Shown here: positions 26,473 to 34,577 of the stretch, one piece after another | Layout of the letters: each line of letters opens with the position of its first letter | How positions within the stretch are numbered: the stretch's first letter is position 1 | NCBI GenBank assembly: GCA_051859505.1 | Contig: JBHYFN010000011.1 | Span: 40,743 to 104,742 of the forward strand | Length of the DNA stretch: 64,000 bases | Reading direction: 5' to 3' | DNA from: JAFIEN01 sp051859505 | GTDB taxonomy: Bacteria > Pseudomonadota > Alphaproteobacteria > Rhodobacterales > Rhodobacteraceae | Program-made: the position numbers and the translations under genes | Notes under the pieces: model-generated | Told to the model about the DNA's origin: nothing | Database searches by the model: none | What the model saw: the letters and a program-made list of their open reading frames with translations, nothing else

Positions 26473-27389
26473 GCCTTGAGATCCTCTTCAGCGTCGTCGT
26501 CGGGCGCCTCGTCGTAAAGCGATTCGTCCTCGCCCAGAACGCCCGCCTCGCGCAGTTCCTGTTCGCGCCGCTTCTCGATCCGCTTGATCAGGAAGATCGA
26601 GATTTCGTACAGCGGATAGATCGCGAGGAAGAGAATCAGCTGCGTGATCACATCGGGCGGCGTCACCAGCGCCGCCGTCATCAGGATCAGCACGACCGCA
26701 TATTTGCGCATCCGCCCCAGCCCGGCCGAGGTGACAAGCCCCGCCTTGCCCATCAGCGTCAGCAGCACGGGCAGCTGGAAACAGAGGCCAAAGGCCACGA
26801 TCAGCTTGAGCGAGATGTCCAGCGTCTCGTTCACCTTGCCCTGAAAGACGATGTCGATCCCGCTGTCCGAGGTGGGCAGGGCCGGAGCCTCGCCATCAAC
26901 GCCAGGCACCAGCGTCGCCAGAAGCGAGGAGGCATCGGCAAAGCCCAGGAAGAACCGCATCGCGAAAGGCGTGACGACGTAATGCGCGAAGGCGGCCCCG
27001 GCCAGAAACAGCAGGGGCGAGGCCAGAAGGAAGGGCAGGAAAGCGGATTTTTCCGACCGATAGAGCCCCGGCGCGACAAATCTCCACAGTTGATAGGCGA
27101 TCACCGGAAAGGAAAGTGCGAGCCCCCCCACCATCGAAATGCGCACGAGGGTGAAGAAATACTCTTGCGGCGCAGTGTATTGCATCACCGGATTGGGGTC
27201 GCCCAGGCCGCGCATCGTCGCCTCGATCGGGCCGAGGATGAAGGCCAGGATCGGCTGCGCCACGGCGAAACAGGCGACCATCGCCACGACGAAGGCCAGA
27301 ACCGACCGGATCAGCCGGGTGCGCAATTCGGCCAGATGCTCGATCAGCGGGGCCGAGCTGTCTTCGATATCGTCTTCGACCTGCGCCAT
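26469..27389 (-). CDS. tatC: Sec-independent protein translocase TatC
   Basis: The core receptor of the twin-arginine translocase, 306 residues in the inner membrane. It starts with acidic DDIEDSSAPLIEHLAELRTRL, the conserved cytoplasmic N-terminus that binds twin-arginine signals, and has six membrane segments. The SVPVIAYQLWRF-type segment appears as SFPVIAYQLWRFVAPGLY. The acidic C-terminal tail (GEDESLYDEAPDDDAEEDL) is longer than in E. coli, as is usual in alphaproteobacteria. Its start overlaps the tatB stop by one base. Confidence 0.95.
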   Translation of the reverse strand: MAQVEDDIEDSSAPLIEHLAELRTRLIRSVLAFVVAMVACFAVAQPILAFILGPIEATMRGLGDPNPVMQYTAPQEYFFTLVRISMVGGLALSFPVIAYQLWRFVAPGLYRSEKSAFLPFLLASPLLFLAGAAFAHYVVTPFAMRFFLGFADASSLLATLVPGVDGEAPALPTSDSGIDIVFQGKVNETLDISLKLIVAFGLCFQLPVLLTLMGKAGLVTSAGLGRMRKYAVVLILMTAALVTPPDVITQLILFLAIYPLYEISIFLIKRIEKRREQELREAGVLGEDESLYDEAPDDDAEEDLKA

Positions 27390-28207
27390 CAGCTTTCCTC
27401 CCCTGCATCCGGGGTCTCAGCGGCGGGAGGCTTGCGGGGGGCTGCGGCCTTGCGTCTTGGGGCCTTGGGCTTTTCGGCCGCCGTCGCGGAGGGTTCCTCA
27501 GCCGGGGCCGCCTTCGCCTTGGCGGCCTTTGCCGGGGCCTTCGACTTGGCGGGCGCCTTCGCCGCAGCCTTTGCCGGAGCCTTCTCCGCAGCCTTCGCCG
27601 GGGCCTTCGACTTGGCGGGCGCCTTCGCCGCAGCCTTTGCCGGAGCCTTCTCCGCAGCCTTCGCCGGAGCCTTCGCGGTCGTCTTTGCCGCCTTTGTCGC
27701 CTTCGCCGGAGCCTTCGCCGCGGTTGCAGCCTTCGCCGCCGGTGTCTCCGCCGCCGCCTCCTCGGAGCCCGCCTTTTCCGCCGCTTCCGCCTCGGCGGCC
27801 AGCCGCCGTGCCGTGGCCTCTTCCAGCCGCGCCTTGCGCTCTTCGGCGCGCTTGGCGGCCAGTTCCGCCGTCGCCCCGCCGGCCTTGTAGGCCGAGGTCT
27901 TGCCATCCAGCCCCGAGGTCGCGCCGCGCAGGGACTTGTCCAGACTGTCCAGCCCCGTCTGCTCGCGCAGCTTGTCCAGCCCATAGGCCTTGGGGTTCGA
28001 GGCGGCTTTCAGCGTCTTGTTGATCTCTTTCATCCCGGCATCATCCGCCGCCGCATCCATCGCCCGCGAAAACTCGCGCGCCATGCCGCGGGCCTTGCCC
28101 ATGAACCGCCCCACATTGCGGAACATGATCGGCAAGTCCTTGGGCCCGACGACGATCAGCGCCACGACGCCGATGATCAGCAGTTCGGTGAAACCGAAAT
28201 CAAACAT
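27389..28207 (-). CDS. tatB: Sec-independent protein translocase TatB
   Basis: TatB passes twin-arginine substrates from TatC to TatA pores. The protein opens MFDFGFTELLIIGVVALIVVGPKDLP, the family's single helix followed by a hinge glycine and amphipathic helix. At 272 residues it is long: the C-terminal half is a Lys/Ala/Pro-rich repeat region (PAKAA, APAKS units) with a 66-base tandem duplication in the DNA. Such tails are frequent in alphaproteobacterial TatB and are probably flexible. It lies 59 bases after tatA and overlaps tatC. Confidence 0.93.
   Translation of the reverse strand: MFDFGFTELLIIGVVALIVVGPKDLPIMFRNVGRFMGKARGMAREFSRAMDAAADDAGMKEINKTLKAASNPKAYGLDKLREQTGLDSLDKSLRGATSGLDGKTSAYKAGGATAELAAKRAEERKARLEEATARRLAAEAEAAEKAGSEEAAAETPAAKAATAAKAPAKATKAAKTTAKAPAKAAEKAPAKAAAKAPAKSKAPAKAAEKAPAKAAAKAPAKSKAPAKAAKAKAAPAEEPSATAAEKPKAPRRKAAAPRKPPAAETPDAGEES
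27531..27662. repeat. Tandem duplication of 66 bases inside tatB
   Basis: Two copies of a 66-base unit (27531-27596 and 27597-27662) differ little if at all and encode a repeated 22-residue Ala/Lys/Pro segment of TatB. Further degenerate PAKAA units flank it. The in-frame length means copy number could change without breaking the protein. Confidence 0.85.
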
Positions 28208-28266
28208 GGATCACGCCTTTTGCCGGATCGGTCCGACCCGGTTTAGTTCCCGTTTCAAGCCCCGTC

Positions 28267-28482
28267 TCAAACCTTGTCCTTGTCCTCGGCGGGCGTCACG
28301 TCGCGGGCGGCTTCGGCGGTTTCGTCCTCAAGCTCTTTCTTGCCCTCGTCCACGCCCTTCTTGAAGGCGGTGATTCCCTTGCCGACCTCGCCCATCAGCG
28401 AGGCGATCTTGCCGCGTCCGAACAGGACCAGCACCACGACCGCGATCAGAAGCAGGCCCAGCGGGCCGATGTTGTTCAGCAT
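28267..28482 (-). CDS. tatA: Sec-independent protein translocase TatA
   Basis: The pore-forming Tat subunit, 71 residues. A short N-terminus MLNNIGP leads into the helix LGLLLIAVVVLVLFGRGKI with the hinge glycine, then the amphipathic helix LMGEVGKGITAFKKGV; the tail is acidic. I chose ATG 28482 because it gives the standard TatA N-terminus; upstream codons of the open frame add unrelated sequence. It is first in the tatABC-DUF815 operon. The 177 bases upstream are shared with a divergent regulator gene. Confidence 0.93.
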   Translation of the reverse strand: MLNNIGPLGLLLIAVVVLVLFGRGKIASLMGEVGKGITAFKKGVDEGKKELEDETAEAARDVTPAEDKDKV

Positions 28483-28607
28483 CCCGATTTCTCCCTGGAT
28501 CTGCAGATGGCCCTGATGGCCACGAGGGGAGAGCCTAGGCAAAGCGGCGGGGAACCGAAAGGCCCCGACCCCGCCGATCCGCCGTCAACGCTGGTCGAGG
28601 CGAGGAT

Positions 28608-28620
28608 TTTGTGACACAAA
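28608..28620. promoter_or_regulatory. Palindrome TTTGTGACACAAA upstream of WYL regulator
   Basis: A perfect 6-1-6 palindrome lies 40 bases before the WYL-regulator start and 126 bases before tatA. Its position fits an operator for self-control by the adjacent regulator, possibly also reaching tatA. Confidence 0.4.
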
Positions 28621-28659
28621 CCTGTCAGGAGCAAAGCCACCCCCCGGAAGGCCCCCCCG

Positions 28660-29334
28660 ATGCGCCGCAGCGACCGCCTGTCAGACCTGTTGCAGATCCT
28701 GCGCGACGGCCGCTTGCACCGGGCCGAGGATTTGGCCCTGCGGCTGGGCGTGACGCCGCGCACCATCTATCGCGACATGGAGACGCTGGCCGCCTCGGGC
28801 ATTCCGGTCGCGGGCGCGCGCGGGCGCGGCTACCGCGCCACCGCCCCGGTGACGCTGCCGCCCCTGAACCTGAGCCTGGCCGAGCTCGAGGCGCTGCATG
28901 TCGGCCTCGCGGTGCTGGCCGATGCGGCACAGGACGATCTGCGCGACGCGGCAGCAAGCCTTGCGGCCAAGATCGACGCGGCCCTGCCCGAGGATCAGGA
29001 CAGCCTGCCCGCCGCCACGGCCTTTGCCCTGCCCCCCTTCGCCGATGCGCGCGCCGGGTTTCGCCACGCCCCCCCGATCCGCGCCGCGATCCGCGCCCGG
29101 CAAAAGCTGTCGCTCCGCTACCGCGAGGCCGATGGCGCCCTGAGCGACCAGACGATCCGCCCGCTGCGCGTCGATTACTGGGGCCGGCTGTGGAGCGTCA
29201 CGGCCTGGTGCGAGCGTCGGGGCGGCTTCGCCCGGTTCCGCCTTGAACGGATCGAGGCGCTGAAGCTCTTGCCGCAGCTTTTCGTGGACGAGCCGGGCAA
29301 GACCCTTGCCGATCACGACGCGAGCCAGAGGTAG
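28660..29334 (+). CDS. HTH and WYL-domain transcriptional regulator (YafY type)
   Basis: A 224-residue DNA-binding regulator. The N-terminal winged helix (residues 1-60) reads RSDRLSDLLQILRDGRLHRAEDLA (parts: DRLSDLLQIL, RAEDLALRLGV), with recognition helix TPRTIYRDMETL. A WYL domain follows from about residue 120, with LSLRYREADG and the conserved R-P-L-R-V-D-Y-W-G segment. WYL domains bind nucleotides or small ligands. It is divergent from tatA and preceded by the TTTGTGACACAAA palindrome. The target genes are unknown. Confidence 0.87.
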   Translation: MRRSDRLSDLLQILRDGRLHRAEDLALRLGVTPRTIYRDMETLAASGIPVAGARGRGYRATAPVTLPPLNLSLAELEALHVGLAVLADAAQDDLRDAAASLAAKIDAALPEDQDSLPAATAFALPPFADARAGFRHAPPIRAAIRARQKLSLRYREADGALSDQTIRPLRVDYWGRLWSVTAWCERRGGFARFRLERIEALKLLPQLFVDEPGKTLADHDASQR

Positions 29335-29366
29335 ACCGAGCGCCTGTCCGCCGGCCCTAGGGGCCT

Positions 29367-29873
29367 TCACTCGCCGAACAGCGTTTCGGCATCGACCCGG
29401 CCAAGGTTGCGCAGAAGCTGGCGGACAAAGGTGGTGTCGCGCACATTCTCGGTCGTCACCCGGCGCGACAGGACCACGACCTGCCCATTCGCAAGCCCGA
29501 ACCTCTCGATATTGCGCAGGGCGCCGGCCCCGTCGAAGCTGATGGCAAGGACGGTGCGGTCGATCTCTTCGGGGGCGAGGAAGCCGAAATGCCGGAACCG
29601 GCTTTCGATATAGTAGAAATCCGTCTCGTCGATCAGCCCCGCCACACCGGGCGCGCCCACGGCGGCGATCACGCTTTCGCGCGTGTCGACGCCCACCTGC
29701 AGCTGGGCCAGCTCGCTTTCGGGCGGCACATAGCCGTGATCGCGGTACAGCGGCGTGCAGCCGACCATCAGCGCCAGCGACGCCGCCGCAAGCAAGGGCG
29801 CCACGACAGGCACAAGGCGCCGCGCGCGCTGCGAGATTTCGCCTTGCAAGGCCATGGCCCGCCTGCCCATCAT
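29367..29873 (-). CDS. bamE: Outer-membrane assembly lipoprotein BamE
   Basis: A lipoprotein of the SmpA/OmlA family that stabilises the BAM complex inserting outer-membrane proteins. The signal sequence ends in the lipobox LMVGC (Cys39), and the domain carries the family motifs LQVGVDTRESVIAAVG and FYYIESRFRHFGF. The start is uncertain: ATG 29873 gives 168 residues, while ATG 29855 gives a shorter, more normal signal. It converges on the WYL gene and is divergent from the DUF177 gene, an order (bamE-DUF177-rpmF-plsX) common in this bacterial group. Confidence 0.87.
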   Translation of the reverse strand: MMGRRAMALQGEISQRARRLVPVVAPLLAAASLALMVGCTPLYRDHGYVPPESELAQLQVGVDTRESVIAAVGAPGVAGLIDETDFYYIESRFRHFGFLAPEEIDRTVLAISFDGAGALRNIERFGLANGQVVVLSRRVTTENVRDTTFVRQLLRNLGRVDAETLFGE

Positions 29874-29958
29874 CGACCCCTGCCCTCTTGCCTTGTGCCC
29901 GAACGGCTTTTATCGGGCTTACAGCAAGCACGGCCCCCTGTTCAAGAAAGGAAGCGTC

Positions 29959-30585
29959 ATGCCCCCTTCTCAGGCCGATCACGACAGCGCGGGAGGGCCA
30001 GGCCGGATCATCCGGCTCGCCGATCTGTCGCGCCGGCGCGACACCTCTTTCACGCTGGAACCCGATGCCCCGGCCCGCGCCGCCATCGCCGCCGAGCTGG
30101 GCATACCGGCGATCCGCAAGCTGCGCCTGTCGGGCCATCTCGAGGCGGTGGGGCGGGCCGACTGGCGGCTGGTGGCCGATCTGGGCGCGACGGTGGTGCA
30201 GGACTGCGTCGTCACGCTCGCCCCCGTCGTCACCCGCATCGACGAGGAGGTGCGCCGCCAGTTCGTCGAAGGCTTCACCGATCCGGGCCCCGGCGAGGTC
30301 GAGATGCCCGAGGATGACACGCTCGAACCCCTGCCCCAGACCCTTGATCTGGGCGCGGTGATGATCGAGGCGCTGGCCCTTGCCCTGCCGCCCTGGCCGC
30401 GGGCGGAAGGCGCCGAACTGCCCCCCGTGACGGTCAGCGATCCCGGCACCGAACCCCTGACCGATGCGGCGCTGCGCCCCTTCGCCGGGCTGAAAGCCGC
30501 CCTTGGCCTGCCCGAGGGCGATGCGGACGACCCCGAGGACACAGGCCGCGAGGACACAGGAGAAGAAGGCGAAGGCCGCGCCTGA
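29959..30585 (+). CDS. DUF177 (YceD-like) protein
   Basis: A 208-residue protein of the YceD/DUF177 family, linked with 23S rRNA accumulation and usually encoded next to rpmF. The conserved core reads ADLGATVVQDCVVTLAPV, in place of the CxxCL motif seen in other members, and the C-terminus is acidic (DDPEDTGREDTGEEGEG). ATG 29959 follows AAAGGAAG. It lies 177 bases before rpmF, with a separate promoter in between. The exact function is not known. Confidence 0.85.
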   Translation: MPPSQADHDSAGGPGRIIRLADLSRRRDTSFTLEPDAPARAAIAAELGIPAIRKLRLSGHLEAVGRADWRLVADLGATVVQDCVVTLAPVVTRIDEEVRRQFVEGFTDPGPGEVEMPEDDTLEPLPQTLDLGAVMIEALALALPPWPRAEGAELPPVTVSDPGTEPLTDAALRPFAGLKAALGLPEGDADDPEDTGREDTGEEGEGRA

Positions 30586-30605
30586 AACGGGCGGCCCGAT
30601 ACCTC

Positions 30606-30633
30606 TTGCACTTCGCGGGAAGGGCAGTATTTA
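30606..30633 (+). promoter_or_regulatory. Putative promoter of rpmF-plsX-fabH
   Basis: TTGCAC, 16 bases, TATTTA fits a housekeeping promoter in a region that is unusually AT-rich for this genome. It lies 130 bases before rpmF. A GGGCCTTCGGCCC hairpin near 30728 is in the predicted leader. Confidence 0.4.
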
Positions 30634-30762
30634 AGGCGCTCTCCTGACTCGCGGCTCGACAGCGGTTGCGCAGACGTGTAAAGCGCGCGGGACATCGTTG
30701 TGACACTTGCATGACGACGACGAAACTGGGCCTTCGGCCCGCCGGAACCCAGAGGTTGTGAC

Positions 30763-30969
30763 ATGGCCGTCCCACAGAACAAAGTCTCCAAGGCCCGCAA
30801 GGGCGACCGCCGCTCGCATGATGCGCTTGTGGCTGCAAATCCCAATGAATGCGCCAATTGCGGCGAACTGAAGCGTCCGCATCACGTTTGCCCCTCCTGC
30901 GGGCATTACGCGGCACGCGAAGTCGTGGCGATGACGACCGAGGTCGATCTGGACGACGAGGCAGCGTAA
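30763..30969 (+). CDS. rpmF: 50S ribosomal protein L32
   Basis: Large-subunit ribosomal protein of 68 residues. It starts MAVPQNKVSKARKGDRRSHD, the standard L32 opening, and has the zinc-type pattern CANCGELKRPHHVCPSC with two CxxC pairs. The C-terminus is acidic. It lies immediately before plsX (16-base gap), the conserved ribosome-to-lipid arrangement. Confidence 0.97.
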   Translation: MAVPQNKVSKARKGDRRSHDALVAANPNECANCGELKRPHHVCPSCGHYAAREVVAMTTEVDLDDEAA

Positions 30970-30985
30970 GCTGCCTCTGCGGGTC

Positions 30986-32155
30986 ATGGCGGCGCCCAAT
31001 CAGGCAAACTCTCCGTCACTGGCCCCCGGGTCGGCGGCCGTCATTTCGCTGGATGCGATGGGCGGCGACAACGGGCCTGCGGCGGTCGTCGCGGGCCTTG
31101 CGCGTTTCCTGGAGAAGGCAGCGGGCGTTACCGTCCTTCTGCATGGCCCGGCCGAAACGCTGACCCCGCTGGTCGCGCGGCGCCGGATCGCGGACCGCGT
31201 GCGCATCGTCGATGTGCCCGGCGTGGTCGCCATGACCGACAAGCCCAGCCAGGTGATGCGCAACGGCAAGGACACGTCGATGTGGTCCTCGATCGAGGCG
31301 GTCCGCTCGGGCGAGGCCTCGATCTGTGTCAGCTGCGGCAATACCGGGGCGCTGATGGCCATCGCCATGCTGCGCCTGCGCAAGGCCGAGGGCGTGAACC
31401 GCCCCGCCATCGCCTGCCTCTGGCCCTCGCGCAATCCCGGCGGGTTCAACCTGATGCTGGACGCCGGCGCCGATATCAAGGCCGATGCCGACGACCTCTT
31501 GACCTATGCGCTGATGGGCGCCTCTTACGCGCGCAACGGCCTTGGCATCAGCCGCCCCCGCGTCGGCCTGCTGAATGTGGGGGTCGAGGAACACAAGGGC
31601 CGGGCCGAGCTGAAATCCGCCCATGACCTGATCGCCGAGGCCGCCCCGCGCGGCGATTTCGACTATATCGGCTTTGTCGAGGGGGGCGACCTGCCCTCGG
31701 CCCGGGTGGATGTGATCGTGACCGACGGCTTCACCGGCAATGTCGCGCTGAAAACCGGCGAGGGGACGGCGACGCTGATCTCGGAGCTTTTGCGCGAAGC
31801 CTTCAACAAGACCCCGCTCTCGCGCATCGCGGCGCTCTTGGCGATGACCTCGCTGGGGCGGCTGAAGAAGCGGATCGACCCGCGGCGCGTCAATGGCGGC
31901 GTGTTCCTCGGGCTGAACGGCACGGTGGTGAAAAGCCACGGCTCGGCCGATGAAACCGGCGTTGCCGCAGCGCTTTTGCTGGCCAACCGGCTGGCCGCCT
32001 CGGGCTTTTCCGCCAAGCTGGCCGCCCGCGTGGCCAGTGCTACGGCACTCGCCGAGCGCCCCGCCGAAGCGGCGCCGGCAGAACCGCCGCCGCCTGAAGA
32101 CGAAGACACACAGACGACCGGCCTTGTCGGGCCGGAGATTGCAGGGAAGGCATGA
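30986..32155 (+). CDS. plsX: Phosphate acyltransferase PlsX
   Basis: PlsX makes acyl-phosphate from acyl-ACP, feeding phospholipid synthesis. The family opening VISLDAMGGDNGP lies at about residue 19, followed by VVDVPGVV-type and TGNVALKTGEG segments. At 389 residues it is slightly long, owing to a 17-residue N-terminal extension and a Pro/Glu-rich tail (EAAPAEPPPPEDED). Its stop overlaps fabH by four bases. The start ATG 30986 has no strong ribosome site, so an internal start is possible. Confidence 0.95.
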   Translation: MAAPNQANSPSLAPGSAAVISLDAMGGDNGPAAVVAGLARFLEKAAGVTVLLHGPAETLTPLVARRRIADRVRIVDVPGVVAMTDKPSQVMRNGKDTSMWSSIEAVRSGEASICVSCGNTGALMAIAMLRLRKAEGVNRPAIACLWPSRNPGGFNLMLDAGADIKADADDLLTYALMGASYARNGLGISRPRVGLLNVGVEEHKGRAELKSAHDLIAEAAPRGDFDYIGFVEGGDLPSARVDVIVTDGFTGNVALKTGEGTATLISELLREAFNKTPLSRIAALLAMTSLGRLKKRIDPRRVNGGVFLGLNGTVVKSHGSADETGVAAALLLANRLAASGFSAKLAARVASATALAERPAEAAPAEPPPPEDEDTQTTGLVGPEIAGKA

Positions 32156-33123
32156 CGATACGCGCCGTGGTAAAGGGTGTCGGGCACTATCTGCCCGAAC
32201 GGGTTGTGCCCAATTCCGAATTCGAAGCCTCGCTTGATACGACAGACGAATGGATCCGGTCGCGCTCGGGGATCGAGCGGCGCCATTTCGCCGCCCCCGA
32301 CGAGACCACCTCCTCCATGGCCACAGAGGCCGCCGAACGCGCGCTGGCCGCGGCCGGGCTTGAGGCTCAGGATATCGACGCCATCGTCATGGCGACCTCG
32401 ACGGCGGATTTCACCTTCCCCTCGGCCGCGACCATGGTGCAGGCCGGGCTTGGCATGAAGGGCGGCTTCGCCTTCGACGTGCAGGCCGTCTGCGCCGGTT
32501 TCGTCTATGCGCTGGCCAATGCCAATGCGCTGATCCTCTCGGGCACCGCGCGGCGCGTCCTGGTGATCGGGGCCGAGACATTCTCCCGCCTGATGGACTG
32601 GACCGACCGGTCGACCTGCGTGCTGTTCGGCGACGGGGCCGGCGCCCTGATCCTCGAGGCCGAGGAGGGCGCGGGCACCTCGGCCGATCGCGGCATCCTT
32701 GCTTCTGACCTGCATTCCGACGGGCGCTACCGCGATCTTCTGCATGTGGATGGCGGCGTTTCGACCGGAACGACCGGGCATCTGCGCATGCAGGGCAAGG
32801 AAGTCTTCCGCCATGCCGTCGAGAAGCTGGCCGAAACCGCCCATGCCGCGCTGGACAAGGCGGGGCTTGGCAGCGGGGATGTGGACTGGATCGTGCCGCA
32901 TCAGGCCAATCTGCGCATCATCTCGGCCACGGCGCAGCGGATGCAGGTGCCGATGGAGCGGGTCGTCGTCACCGTTCAGGACCATGGCAACACCTCGGCC
33001 GCCTCGATTCCCCTGGCGCTTTCGGTGGGGGTGGAGCGGGGCCAGATCCGGCCCGGCAACCTCATCGTCACCGAGGCGATCGGCGGCGGTCTGAGCTGGG
33101 GTGCGGTGGTCCTGCGCTGGTAG
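32152..33123 (+). CDS. fabH: 3-oxoacyl-ACP synthase III
   Basis: FabH condenses acetyl-CoA (or another primer) with malonyl-ACP to begin fatty acid synthesis. The catalytic triad is intact: Cys114 (QAVCAGF), His250 (VPHQAN) and Asn280 (HGNTSAAS). The chain is 323 residues, normal for the family. It opens MTIRAVVKGVGHYLPE and overlaps plsX as ATGA. About 90 bases separate it from ihfA, with its own promoter. Confidence 0.97.
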   Translation: MTIRAVVKGVGHYLPERVVPNSEFEASLDTTDEWIRSRSGIERRHFAAPDETTSSMATEAAERALAAAGLEAQDIDAIVMATSTADFTFPSAATMVQAGLGMKGGFAFDVQAVCAGFVYALANANALILSGTARRVLVIGAETFSRLMDWTDRSTCVLFGDGAGALILEAEEGAGTSADRGILASDLHSDGRYRDLLHVDGGVSTGTTGHLRMQGKEVFRHAVEKLAETAHAALDKAGLGSGDVDWIVPHQANLRIISATAQRMQVPMERVVVTVQDHGNTSAASIPLALSVGVERGQIRPGNLIVTEAIGGGLSWGAVVLRW

Positions 33124-33162
33124 CGAAAAGGCGCCTCAAGGCCGCGCTACAAGCCCTTGATA

Positions 33163-33192
33163 TTGACTCCAATTTGAAGCGCAGCCTAATGT
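33163..33192 (+). promoter_or_regulatory. Putative promoter of ihfA
   Basis: TTGACT, 18 bases, TAATGT form a plausible housekeeping promoter, 23 bases before the ihfA ATG. The stretch is AT-rich compared with its surroundings. Confidence 0.5.
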
Positions 33193-33214
33193 CGCTCCAA
33201 ACAGGGGGTGCGTG

Positions 33215-33517
33215 ATGGCTGACAAGACCTTGACCCGGATGGATCTGGCGGAAGCCGTGCACCGCGAGGTGGGCCTGTCGCGCAACGACAGCGCCGAGCT
33301 TGTCGAATCCGTGCTGCGGCATGTTTCCGATGCGCTGGTGGCCGGCGAAACGGTCAAGATCTCGTCCTTCGGCACCTTCTCGACCCGCGAGAAATCGGCC
33401 CGGATCGGTCGCAATCCCAAAACCGGCGAAGAAGTGCCGATCCATCCCCGGCGGGTTCTGACCTTCCGATCCTCGCATCTGATGAAGGATCGGATCGCCG
33501 CCGGCAACAAGAAGTGA
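33215..33517 (+). CDS. ihfA: Integration host factor subunit alpha
   Basis: A 100-residue DNA-bending protein that pairs with IHF beta. It opens MADKTLTRMDLAEAVHREVGLSR, has SFGTFSTREKSARIGRNPKTGE with the conserved Pro-containing arm that inserts in the minor groove, and ends in FRSSHLMKDRI. ATG 33215 is preferred over the adjacent GTG 33212; GGGGG lies just upstream. It is followed by a MerR-like gene, the usual order in alphaproteobacteria. Confidence 0.96.
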   Translation: MADKTLTRMDLAEAVHREVGLSRNDSAELVESVLRHVSDALVAGETVKISSFGTFSTREKSARIGRNPKTGEEVPIHPRRVLTFRSSHLMKDRIAAGNKK

Positions 33518-33590
33518 CGGCCGCCGGAACGCCACGGCCGCCCGGATCCGGACGGCGGCCTGCCGCAGCATGAACGGGATCTGACGCGGA

Positions 33591-34364
33591 ATGAGCAAAT
33601 CCCCCGAGGCCTTCCGGACGATCAGCGAAGTGGCCGACTGGCTGGATACGCCGGCCCATGTCCTGCGGTTCTGGGAAAGCAAGTTCAGCCAGATCAAGCC
33701 GGTCAAGCGCGCCGGCGGCCGCCGCTACTACCGCCCCGAGGATATGGCGCTTCTGGCCGGGATCAAGCTGCTGCTGCATGAACAGGGCATGACGATCAAG
33801 GGGGTGCAGAAGCTGCTTCGGGAAAAGGGCGTGCGCCATGTCGCCGATCAGGCGGCGGGCCTGGCGCCGGACCCGGCAGAGGGCGGCGCCTTCGCCGATC
33901 CCGCGCCGCCGATCTCCCCGCCGATCTCCATGACGCCGGACCGCAGCGCCGAGCAGCGGATGCCGCCCGCCCCCGATGCCGCCGGGCAGGAGTTCTCGCC
34001 TCCGCCCCCCGCAGGACCACGGGCTGCGATGCCGCCTCCCGAGCCGCTTCCCGAACCCCTGCCGATGCATGCCGCGCGCCCGCCGCAGCTGCCTCCGCTT
34101 CAGGCGGGCACGATGCCGCCCCGCCCCGCCCCGCCCGAAAGGCGCCAAGGCGGCGCGGCGCCTCCCCCTCCTGCAGACCAGGCGGCGCGGCCGGCCGCGC
34201 GCGGTATCCCCGCCCTGCCCGATCCCCGCCCCGCCGCCCCGGGTCTTTTGTCAAAGCTGGCACGGATGCAGGGCACCCTGCGCCCCGCCCAGGCACGGGC
34301 CCTCGCCCCGCTGGTTCGGGATCTTGCCGCATTGCGCGACCGCCTCCGGCAGGATCCGGCCTGA
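33591..34364 (+). CDS. MerR-type HTH protein with proline-rich tail
   Basis: A 257-residue regulator. The N-terminal MerR winged helix (residues 8-80) reads FRTISEVADWLDTPAHVLRFWESKF (parts: ISEVADWL, HVLRFWES), and the second helix region is GGRRYYRPEDMALL. From residue 95 on it is a Pro/Ala-rich, low-complexity stretch with a short conserved helix at the end (LSKLARMQGTLRPAQARALAP). No metal-binding cysteines are seen. This protein is the usual ihfA neighbour in this group; its targets are unknown. A housekeeping nucleoid-related role is possible. Confidence 0.87.
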   Translation: MSKSPEAFRTISEVADWLDTPAHVLRFWESKFSQIKPVKRAGGRRYYRPEDMALLAGIKLLLHEQGMTIKGVQKLLREKGVRHVADQAAGLAPDPAEGGAFADPAPPISPPISMTPDRSAEQRMPPAPDAAGQEFSPPPPAGPRAAMPPPEPLPEPLPMHAARPPQLPPLQAGTMPPRPAPPERRQGGAAPPPPADQAARPAARGIPALPDPRPAAPGLLSKLARMQGTLRPAQARALAPLVRDLAALRDRLRQDPA

Positions 34365-34448
34365 GCGAACCCGGCTCCGGCAGAAGCGAAGACAAGCCCC
34401 GTTTTCCGGCTTGCCCTTGCCCGCGAAACCCGTCAAAAGGCCCGCAGT

Positions 34449-34525
34449 CGGGCTATAGCGCAGCCTGGTAGCGCGTCCGTCTGGGGGACGGAAGGTCGCA
34501 GGTTCAAGTCCTGCTAGCCCGACCA
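34449..34525 (+). tRNA. tRNA-Pro (anticodon GGG)
   Basis: A full cloverleaf of 77 bases with encoded CCA. The acceptor stem pairs CGGGCTA with TAGCCCG, the anticodon stem TCCGT pairs with ACGGA around loop CTGGGGG, giving anticodon GGG. The T loop is TTCAAGT within the GCAGG/CCTGC stem. A strong terminator follows at 34531. Confidence 0.95.
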
Positions 34526-34530
34526 GAATA

Positions 34531-34558
34531 CCCGCCGCGCATCCCGCGGCGGGTTTTT
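34531..34558 (+). terminator. Rho-independent terminator of tRNA-Pro
   Basis: CCCGCCGCG pairs with CGCGGCGGG around a 5-base loop and is followed by TTTTT. This is a canonical terminator just after the tRNA. Confidence 0.9.
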
Positions 34559-34577
34559 GCTGAGAGGGGATGTGATC

